Assembly (NCBI GenBank): GCA_017397925.1
Contig: JAFQHO010000010.1
Span: 1 to 59,465 of the forward strand
Source: Ruminococcus sp.
GTDB lineage: Bacteria; Bacillota; Clostridia; Oscillospirales; Ruminococcaceae
Reading direction: 5' to 3'
Length of the DNA: 59,465 nt
Positions within the stretch are counted from its first letter, which is position 1; every line of letters starts with the position of its first letter. A program made the translations under genes and the position numbers. Of the stretch, positions 53,660-59,465 are shown in pieces. The notes beneath the pieces were generated by a model. It made no database searches. It was not told the DNA's origin and worked only from the letters and a program-made list of their open reading frames with translations.

Positions 53660-54850
53660 ATGAAAATTAATCTTGCAGTTCTTTTCGGAGGCAGAAGCGT
53701 AGAACACGAGGTTTCCGTAATTTCCGCAGTTCAGGCTATGGCAAGTATGAACAAGGAAAAGTATAACATCATTCCCGTTTATATGACGAAAAAAAGCGAA
53801 TTTTATACAGGCGAAAAGCTTATGGATATCAACAACTATAAGGATATCCCTGCACTTCTCAAAGAGTGTACAGAGTGCGTATTTGTACGCAGTGAGGGAA
53901 AAGTTCAGCTTATTCGCCAGAAGATGAAGAAATTCGGCTCAAATCTTATTTCAGATATTGACATTGCATTCCCTGTCGTTCACGGTACAAACGTGGAGGA
54001 CGGCGCATTACAGGGCTATTTGCAGACTCTTGACCTGCCCTATGTAGGCTGTGACGTTCTTGCGTCCGCTGTTGGTATGGATAAGTATGTTATGAAAATT
54101 TTACTCAAAGAGGCAGGATTCCCTGTTCTTGATTGCTGTCGTTTTGCAGCATTTGACCTTGACCGCATTGAGGAATGTGCTGACGAGGTTGAAAAGAAAT
54201 TCGGCTACCCCGTAATTGTTAAGCCTATCAACCTCGGTTCAAGCGTTGGTATTTCAAAGGCTAAGGACAGAAGCGGACTTATCAAGTCTATGGAGGACGC
54301 TTTTGCTTTCTCCGACAGAATTCTCGTTGAGCCTGCTGTTGTTCAGCTTAAGGAAATTAACTGCTCCGTTCTCGGCGACAGCGAATCCGCAGAAGCTTCT
54401 GTATGTGAAGAGCCTGTACAGGCAAGCGATGAGGATATCCTCAGCTTTGAACAGAAATATGTCGGCGGCGGCGGTAAATCAGGCGGCAGCAAGGGTATGG
54501 CTTCACTGAAAAGAAAGATTCCTGCTGATATTTCTCCCGAACAGGAGGAAACTATCCGCACACTTGCAGTTGACGCTTTCCGCAGCCTTGGCTGTAACGG
54601 CGTTACACGTATCGACTTTATGATTGATATGGCAACAGATAAGATATACATCAACGAAATCAACACAATTCCAGGCTCTCTTGCATTCTATCTCTGGGAG
54701 CCTAAGGGCGTTAAATATCCCGAACTCCTTGAAAGAATGATTCAGCTTGCATTAAAGCGTCACAGACAGGCTGCAAAGATAAACTACACCTTTGACAGCA
54801 ATATTCTCTCAATGGGCGGCAGCTTTGGTGCAAAGGGAAGCAAATGCTGA
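53660..54850 (+). CDS. ddl: D-alanine--D-alanine ligase
   Basis: This ATP-grasp enzyme joins two D-Ala for peptidoglycan. The 396-residue protein starts NLAVLFGGRSVEHEVSVISA, has FPVVHGTNVEDGALQGYL and GCDVLASAVGMDKYVMK, the ATP-grasp region PVIVKPINLGSSVGISKAK, the mobile loop (QKYVGGGGKSGGSKGMASL, longer and Gly-rich) and the Mg-binding end RIDFMIDM...YINEINTIPGS. Active-site residues look intact. AAAGGAGATA precedes the ATG. It follows the MurF-like gene. I see no basis for calling it a vancomycin-resistance-type ligase. Confidence 0.94.
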   Translation: MKINLAVLFGGRSVEHEVSVISAVQAMASMNKEKYNIIPVYMTKKSEFYTGEKLMDINNYKDIPALLKECTECVFVRSEGKVQLIRQKMKKFGSNLISDIDIAFPVVHGTNVEDGALQGYLQTLDLPYVGCDVLASAVGMDKYVMKILLKEAGFPVLDCCRFAAFDLDRIEECADEVEKKFGYPVIVKPINLGSSVGISKAKDRSGLIKSMEDAFAFSDRILVEPAVVQLKEINCSVLGDSESAEASVCEEPVQASDEDILSFEQKYVGGGGKSGGSKGMASLKRKIPADISPEQEETIRTLAVDAFRSLGCNGVTRIDFMIDMATDKIYINEINTIPGSLAFYLWEPKGVKYPELLERMIQLALKRHRQAAKINYTFDSNILSMGGSFGAKGSKC

Positions 54851-54855
54851 TTATC

Positions 54856-54932
54856 TAATTAAGAATGCAGAATTAAGAATTAAGAATTTTATATTGCAAT
54901 TCTGCATTCTTAATTCATAATTCTTAATTATT
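54856..54932. repeat. AT-rich inverted repeat after ddl
   Basis: AATTAAGAATGCAGAATT pairs with AATTCTGCATTCTTAATT across a short centre, and AAGAATT/AATTCTT units are reiterated. The same AATTCTTAATTC units occur near 230-262 and 55905-55935. This is a recurring intergenic motif; it could form a transcript-end hairpin. Confidence 0.6.
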
Positions 54933-54950
54933 ATGATAAAAGGGGTTAAA

Positions 54951-55856
54951 ATGGATAATGAAAGAGATTACAGAGCCGAATATGAGGCTTTGCTTAAACA
55001 ATATGAGGAAGATAAAAAACGAGAACAAGAAAAGCCATACGACTTTGCTGCGGAATACGAAAAAGAAAAAGCAGCAAAACAGGATAGATTTATTACGTCT
55101 GCAATTTTGATTTTGTTTTTAATTCCAACTTTATTGCTTTTCGGGAAATCATTTCTTGAGCCACAGACTATATTTGCAATAACAATGCTTTTTTTCGGAT
55201 TAGTTATTTTTCTTATGAGTCTGAAAAAAGAACCAATTTTTGCCGTTACATCCTTGATTCTCTTTACAGTTTCGGCTGTTTTAACCTTCCGTGGCAATCC
55301 GATGATGATATTTATTGTCATTCCCGGTGTATTTGCCCTTTATTTACTATCTACGACAATAAGAAATACAAAGCCGTTAATAAAGCTGCTCTGTAAAATG
55401 AAGCCGCTGAAAAAGTCCTGTACAGAAAAGGTAACTGCAATATGCATCAATCCCAATCAAAAGGACAGGGAGGAATTATTAAAAGAAAATATTGAAGTTA
55501 TTCCGTACTGTAACATAGTTGTAAGACGCAGAGGAAGTGGATTAAATTACAGAACAAGCTATAGAATAAGAATTGTTTATACGCTATTCAGCCCCATATA
55601 TGAGCTTGATTATTACGGCACAAAATATACACTTTGCGATAATTACTATGGCATAAGCAAAACCGAGGAGGGCGAAAGCCGCGAAATCCTCATAAATCCC
55701 GAAAATCCGCAGGAATTTTATGATGTGAAACGGTACAGAAAAGATTTATGGCAGATATTAAAAACAATACCTGCTATTGCTTTAATAATTATAATGGCTA
55801 TCTTTATAGGCATTACTGTCTTTATTGTCAGCAATTATCACTACTTATTAGGTTAA
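54951..55856 (+). CDS. Membrane protein of unknown function
   Basis: The 301-residue protein starts with a charged Glu/Lys-rich cytoplasmic helix (about 1-45), then has two or three pairs of membrane segments (ITSAILILFLIPTLLLFG, IFAITMLFFGLVIFLMSL, PMMIFIVIPGVFALYLLS), a soluble domain of about 120 residues with YCNIVVRRRGSGLNYRTSYR and LINPENPQEFYDVKRYR, and a last helix. The DNA reads on from an ATG at 54933, but AAAGGGG lies just before the ATG at 54951, so that start is used. The soluble part resembles small uncharacterised domains in other membrane proteins (DUF3592-like); I cannot name it. Confidence 0.68.
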   Translation: MDNERDYRAEYEALLKQYEEDKKREQEKPYDFAAEYEKEKAAKQDRFITSAILILFLIPTLLLFGKSFLEPQTIFAITMLFFGLVIFLMSLKKEPIFAVTSLILFTVSAVLTFRGNPMMIFIVIPGVFALYLLSTTIRNTKPLIKLLCKMKPLKKSCTEKVTAICINPNQKDREELLKENIEVIPYCNIVVRRRGSGLNYRTSYRIRIVYTLFSPIYELDYYGTKYTLCDNYYGISKTEEGESREILINPENPQEFYDVKRYRKDLWQILKTIPAIALIIIMAIFIGITVFIVSNYHYLLG

Positions 55857-55904
55857 TTTCTGACCGCACAATCAACGTAACAAATTAGGGATTAAGGCTG
55901 CAAA

Positions 55905-55935
55905 TCTTAATTCTTAATTCATAATTTATAATTAA
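55905..55935. repeat. AATTCTTAATTC-type AT-rich repeat
   Basis: CTTAATTCTTAATTCATAATT repeats the motif found at 54856-54932 and near 230-262, just before the acetyltransferase ribosome site. Confidence 0.5.
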
Positions 55936-55953
55936 AAACAAGGAGGGTTTAAA

Positions 55954-56523
55954 ATGACTGAAAAGGAAAAACAGCAGGCAGGTGAGCTGTACAACGGCAA
56001 CGACAGAGAGCTTATGACGGAAAGGGCAACCGCTAAAAAGCTCTGTATGGAGTACAATGCTATCACCTACAACGACTATCAGAAAAAAGAACGCATACTG
56101 GACAGACTTCTTGCATTAAGAGGCGAAAACACCTGGATTGAGGCAAATTTCTTCTGCGATTACGGCTATAATATCATTATCGGAGATAATTTCTACTCAA
56201 ACCACAACCTCGTTATCCTCGACTGTGCAGACGTTATCTTCGGTGACAATGTTTTCATCGGACCGAACTGCGGATTTTACACCGCAAGCCACCCCATTGA
56301 CGCTGAACAGCGCAACAGCGGTCTTGAATATTCCAAGCCTATAAAAATAGGCAGCAATGTATGGATCGGCGGAAATGTCTGCGTTATGCCTGGGGTTACT
56401 ATAGGCGATAATACTGTTATCGGCGGCGGTTCAGTCGTTGTTGATGATATACCCTCGGGAGTGGTTGCCGCAGGTAATCCCTGCAAGGTAATCCGCCCCA
56501 TAACTGAAGAAGACAAAATGTAA
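55954..56523 (+). CDS. Hexapeptide-repeat O-acetyltransferase (maltose/galactoside type)
   Basis: The 189-residue protein belongs to the left-handed beta-helix acetyltransferases, which use acetyl-CoA to acetylate a sugar hydroxyl. The N-terminal MAT domain (GELYNGNDRELMTERATAKK) is followed by hexapeptide repeats (IIIGDNFYSNHNLVILDCAD, VIFGDNVFIGPN), the catalytic His in YTASHPID, and VWIGGNVCVMPGVTIGDN and VIGGGSVVV, ending GNPCKVIRPI. CAAGGAGGG precedes the ATG. The in vivo sugar is unknown. Confidence 0.9.
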   Translation: MTEKEKQQAGELYNGNDRELMTERATAKKLCMEYNAITYNDYQKKERILDRLLALRGENTWIEANFFCDYGYNIIIGDNFYSNHNLVILDCADVIFGDNVFIGPNCGFYTASHPIDAEQRNSGLEYSKPIKIGSNVWIGGNVCVMPGVTIGDNTVIGGGSVVVDDIPSGVVAAGNPCKVIRPITEEDKM

Positions 56524-56546
56524 ATACATAGTATTGCATTTCTCAG

Positions 56547-56566
56547 GGCGGATAATATCTGCCCCT
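56547..56566. repeat. Short near-palindrome, copy b
   Basis: GGGCGGATAATATCTGCCCC contains the same 17 bases as 51903-51919 and adds GC pairs at both ends. It sits between the acetyltransferase and nfnA genes. Confidence 0.5.
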
Positions 56567-56627
56567 GCAATATCACATCAATGGCGATGTTGATATGATA
56601 CTACTTAAGCAATGGATGGTATGAGAT

Positions 56628-57467
56628 ATGTTTGAAATTCTCGAAAAGAAAAGTCTTAACCCCTTTGTCACTATGATGAAAATAAACGCTCCAAGAGTTG
56701 CTAAAAAAGCAGAGCCCGGACAGTTTATAATTCTCCGTACTGACAGCGAGGGTGAGCGTATTCCCCTTACTATAGCGGATTTTGACCGCGAAAAGGGTAC
56801 GGTTACAATAATGTTCCAGATTGTGGGCTCCACTACGGAAAAGCTCAATCATATGAACGCGGGCGACTGCCTCAGCGACTTTGTAGGCCCTCTCGGTAAG
56901 GCTACCGAAACAGCAGGTCTTAAAAAGGTTGCAGTGGTAGGCGGCGGCGTAGGCTGCGCTATCGCCTATCCTGTGGCTAAAAAGCTCCACGAAATGGGTG
57001 TTGAAGTCCACGTAATTGCAGGATTCCGCAATAAGGAGCTTGTTATCCTTGAAGATGAGTTCAAGGCGGCTTCCTCTAAGCTTGTAATTATGTCTGATGA
57101 CGGCTCAACAGGAGAAAAGGGACTTGTTACCGACGCGCTGAAAAAGCTTATCGAAAGCGGCGAGAAATACGATCGTGTTATTACTATCGGCCCTCTCATT
57201 ATGATGAAATTTGTTTGTCAGCTGACTAAGGAGTATAATATCCCTACAGTTGCTTCAATGAATCCCGTAATGATTGACGGCACGGGTATGTGCGGCGGCT
57301 GTCGTCTTACTGTGGGCGGTGAAACAAAGTTCGCCTGTGTTGACGGCCCCGAATTTGACGGTCATCTCATTGATTTCGATGAGGCTATGGCAAGAAGCGC
57401 AAGCTACAGGACTTTTGAGCGTAAGGCTCACGAGAATACCTGCAATCTTTTCAAGGGGGTAGAGTGA
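56628..57467 (+). CDS. nfnA: NfnA/SudB-like FAD and [2Fe-2S] subunit of ferredoxin-NADP reductase
   Basis: With the next gene it would form NfnAB, which couples NADH, NADPH and reduced ferredoxin by electron bifurcation. The 279-residue protein has the FAD domain (GQFIILRTDSEGERIPLTIA), the NAD-binding VVGGGVGCAIAYPVAKKL, and the C-terminal [2Fe-2S] cluster motif GTGMCGGCRLTVGGETKFAC. The NfnA/SudB group is also related to dihydroorotate dehydrogenase electron-transfer subunits; the partner NfnB fixes the call. It ends one base before the nfnB ATG. The ribosome site is weak. Confidence 0.9.
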   Translation: MFEILEKKSLNPFVTMMKINAPRVAKKAEPGQFIILRTDSEGERIPLTIADFDREKGTVTIMFQIVGSTTEKLNHMNAGDCLSDFVGPLGKATETAGLKKVAVVGGGVGCAIAYPVAKKLHEMGVEVHVIAGFRNKELVILEDEFKAASSKLVIMSDDGSTGEKGLVTDALKKLIESGEKYDRVITIGPLIMMKFVCQLTKEYNIPTVASMNPVMIDGTGMCGGCRLTVGGETKFACVDGPEFDGHLIDFDEAMARSASYRTFERKAHENTCNLFKGVE

Positions 57468-57468
57468 T

Positions 57469-58860
57469 ATGCCGAATATGTCTTTGGAAAAGAATAAAAT
57501 GGCTGAACAGGCTCCCGAAGTCCGTAACAAAAACTTCGATGAGGTTGCTCTCGGATATACCGAAGAACAGGCCATAGATGAGGCTAAACGCTGCCTTAAC
57601 TGCAAGAACAAGCCCTGTGTAACAGGCTGCCCTGTGCAGATTGATATTCCTGCTTTTATTGCGGAAGTTGCAGAAGGCAGATTTGAAGAAGCATATAAAA
57701 TTATTGCAAAATCCAGCTCACTTCCTGCGGTATGCGGCAGAGTATGCCCTCAGGAGCATCAGTGTGAAAGCAAGTGTGTACGCGGAATAAAGGGCGAACC
57801 TGTTGCTATCGGACGACTTGAAAGATATGTGGCTGACAGACACAATGCTGAGGCTCATACAGAGGTTGAAAAGCCTGTTTCAAACGGTCATAAGGCGGCA
57901 ATTATCGGCTCAGGCCCTTCAAGTCTTGCCTGTGCCGGCGACCTGGCTAAAATGGGGTACGATGTCACTATTTTTGAGGCGCTCCACCTTGCAGGAGGCG
58001 TTCTCTCCTATGGTATCCCCGAATTCAGACTGCCTAAGTCAATTGTACAGCAGGAAATTGAGGGTCTTAAAGCTCTCGGTGTGAAAATCGAGACAAATAC
58101 CGTTGTGGGCAGAACTGTTTCCATTGATGAATTAATGGAGGAAGAAGGCTTTGAATCCGTATTTATCGGAACAGGTGCAGGACTTCCGCGATTTATGAAT
58201 ATCAAGGGCGAAAACCTCAACGGCGTGTACTCCGCAAACGAATTTCTCACAAGAATTAATCTTATGAAGGCATATAAGTCCGATTCTGCTACTCCCATAA
58301 ACGCCGGAGCTAAGGCTGTTGTCGTAGGCGGCGGCAATGTTGCTATGGACGCGGCTCGCTGTGCTAAGCGTCTTGGGGCGGATGTTACTATCATATACCG
58401 CCGTACCGAAAAGGAGCTTCCTGCCCGTGCTGAGGAGCTTGAACACGCTAAGGAGGAAGGCATAAAATTTGCCTTTCTTACAAATCCTGTGGAGATTACA
58501 TCCACTGAAAACGGCTGGGTAAAGAGCGTTATCTGCGAGAAAATGCGCCTTACTGAACCTGACGAGCGCGGCAGGGCGAGAACTGTTCCTATCAAGGGCG
58601 AATTTACTGAAATTGAGGCTGACTGCGTTATTATGTCAATCGGCACATCTCCAAATCCCCTTATACGTTCAACTACAAAGGGACTTGATACCCAGAAATG
58701 GGGCGGTATTATCGCTGACGAGGACGGTCTTACCTCCCGTGAAGGCGTATACGCAGGCGGCGACGCTGTAACCGGCGCGGCTACCGTTATCCTTGCTATG
58801 GGCGCAGGCAAAAAGGCTGCTGCGGCTATGGATGAGTATATGAGAAATAAGAATAAATAA
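57469..58860 (+). CDS. nfnB: NfnB/SudA-like subunit (glutamate synthase small-subunit family)
   Basis: The 463-residue protein has two [4Fe-4S] Cys sets: CLNCKNKPCVTGCPV and CGRVCPQEHQCESKC. It has an FAD-binding site (IGSGPSSLACAGDLAKMG), GGVLSYGIPEFRLPK, an NADPH-binding site (VVVGGGNVAMDAARCAKRLG) and the ending GGDAVTGAATVILAMGAGKKAA. This is the layout of NfnB and of GltD/GltA-like oxidoreductases. It follows nfnA directly, so an NfnAB transhydrogenase is the best reading; without nfnA it would be called a GltD-like protein. It is usual in fermentative anaerobes. Confidence 0.92.
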   Translation: MPNMSLEKNKMAEQAPEVRNKNFDEVALGYTEEQAIDEAKRCLNCKNKPCVTGCPVQIDIPAFIAEVAEGRFEEAYKIIAKSSSLPAVCGRVCPQEHQCESKCVRGIKGEPVAIGRLERYVADRHNAEAHTEVEKPVSNGHKAAIIGSGPSSLACAGDLAKMGYDVTIFEALHLAGGVLSYGIPEFRLPKSIVQQEIEGLKALGVKIETNTVVGRTVSIDELMEEEGFESVFIGTGAGLPRFMNIKGENLNGVYSANEFLTRINLMKAYKSDSATPINAGAKAVVVGGGNVAMDAARCAKRLGADVTIIYRRTEKELPARAEELEHAKEEGIKFAFLTNPVEITSTENGWVKSVICEKMRLTEPDERGRARTVPIKGEFTEIEADCVIMSIGTSPNPLIRSTTKGLDTQKWGGIIADEDGLTSREGVYAGGDAVTGAATVILAMGAGKKAAAAMDEYMRNKNK

Positions 58861-58874
58861 AATAACATTTTCTG

Positions 58875-58921
58875 CAATACCCACGATGCCATTTTTTGGT
58901 TCTGTCGGGTATTGTTTTTTT
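58875..58921 (+). terminator. Terminator of nfnA-nfnB
   Basis: CAATACCC (58875-58882) pairs with GGGTATTG (58907-58914), followed by seven T. Confidence 0.85.
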
Positions 58922-58927
58922 CTCTCT

Positions 58928-59100
58928 TTGTGTGCATTGTAATTTTCATTTTGAAACACACCCCCTCACTATAGGGCAAAAATTGGCCTTTTTTCAACCA
59001 AAAATGGTTGATTATTGAAAAATAATTTTTATTTTCTCTTTTTTAACCAATCATCAACAGGAAAATTTGTAAGTAGTATACATAATTTATTGTTATATAT
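58928..59100 (+). repeat. Dispersed intergenic repeat, copy 3
   Basis: It matches copy 2 almost base for base over AAACACACCCC to TTTTATTTTCT. It also shares the far end (AATTTATTGTTATATAT) with copy 1 in reverse orientation. No gene lies inside. Confidence 0.75.
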
Positions 59101-59350
59101 ATTTACATTGTGCGTTAAAATTGTAATATCATTATATTGAAATCACCGTGGATTTTATGCTTTTATACAGGAATTTTAAAATAAAAATCACGGCAGAGTA
59201 AATCTGTCGCCTCAGTCTGTATAAAAAGGCATATTTTTTTAGGGCGAGCAATGCTCGCCCCTACAATTGGCTATATTGCGTTATTTTGTGTAGGGGCTGC
59301 CTTTGGCAGTCCACGGTTTTATTATTTAATACCAATCCCTAAAATGTTAG
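59101..59350. other. Intergenic stretch with two GC-rich palindromes, no gene
   Basis: GGGCGAGCA-A-TGCTCGCCC (59242-59260) is a perfect palindrome followed by CCTAC. GTAGGGGCTGCC-TTT-GGCAGTCCAC lies at 59290-59314. Both resemble the GC-rich modules at 41758 and 43992. The rest is AT-rich without recognisable features. Confidence 0.5.
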
Positions 59351-59465
59351 TAGACAAAGATGATGAGCAGAAATGATGTATATCAAGGCGGACGACGAAA
59401 GCATACTGCCGTATGGTGAGGAGGACAACGACGATATACAGCATTTATGCCATTAGATTTGTCTA
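59351..59465. mobile_element. 115-bp palindromic element at the window end
   Basis: The arms TAGACAAAGATGATGAGCAG... and, reversed, TAGACAAATCTAATGGCATA... match over GTATATC, with a central CATAC-TGCC-GTATG at 59402-59415. The two inner sides (GGCGGACGACGA and GGAGGACAACGACG) do not pair but resemble each other as direct repeats. The apex is like that of the element at 23371-23534. It may extend past the window. Best described as a foldback or MITE-like element. Confidence 0.55.

Noticed and set aside
53660-54850. Vancomycin-resistance ligase
   Set aside because: Although a VanY-like M15 peptidase occurs elsewhere in the window, there is no vanH, vanX or vanT/vanS-R context, and the sequence reads as an ordinary Ddl.

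Overview
The window looks like a chromosomal stretch from an anaerobic, low-to-mid GC Gram-positive bacterium of the Ruminococcus type (Oscillospiraceae). The clues are a secreted GH5 cellulase with a Thr/Pro/Glu linker and a dockerin, strong AGGAGG ribosome sites, TTGACA/TATAAT promoters, sporulation-class genes (yabP, yabQ, gpr), lipoproteins with short Lys-rich signal peptides, and an NfnAB-type ferredoxin-NAD(P)H enzyme pair. The species is inferred from gene content only. No rRNA, tRNA, CRISPR array, prophage or intact insertion sequence was seen.

Layout. 1-4.4 kb: a foldback repeat at the edge, an orphan solute-binding lipoprotein and the dockerin GH5 enzyme. 4.4-11.8 kb (minus strand): feoB, a Na/phosphate symporter with a PhoU tail, a lipoprotein, rnr and secG. 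12-13.6 kb: yabP-yabQ-divIC-yabR, the order known from Bacillus. 13.7-21.4 kb: a glycan operon starting with a polyprenyl-phosphate sugar transferase, followed by manC, gmd, two small paralogous proteins, two GT4 glycosyltransferases, an rmd-like reductase and a coiled-coil protein; manC-gmd-rmd predicts GDP-D-rhamnose. 21.4-29.2 kb: the F1Fo ATP synthase operon, with a lipoprotein hydrolase and nested repeats between subunits a and c, and subunits delta and alpha fused in one reading frame. 29.3-31.8 kb: secD-secF. 32-35.6 kb (minus): two zinc-ribbon proteins flanking mscL. 35.9-38.4 kb: an M15 peptidase, spore protease gpr and rpsT. 38.5-41.7 kb (minus): an McrB/McrC-like pair whose McrC nuclease motif looks degenerate. 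41.9-46.5 kb: recG, a YloU-like protein and a FakA-like DAK protein. 46.6-51 kb: three tandem paralogous lipoproteins. 51-54.9 kb: an alpha/beta hydrolase, a membrane-anchored Mur ligase and a D-Ala-D-Ala ligase. 55-58.9 kb: a membrane protein, a hexapeptide acetyltransferase and nfnA-nfnB. 58.9-59.5 kb: repeats and a 115-bp palindrome cut by the window edge.

The most notable items are the delta-alpha ATP synthase fusion (hard to reconcile with one delta and three alpha per enzyme), the foreign-looking cargo inside the atp operon including a 164-bp palindrome inserted into a dispersed repeat, the McrBC-like pair with a substituted nuclease motif, the Mur ligase with membrane helices in place of the usual N-terminal domain, and the triplicated lipoproteins. 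All assignments come from reading the sequence; no database search was run.
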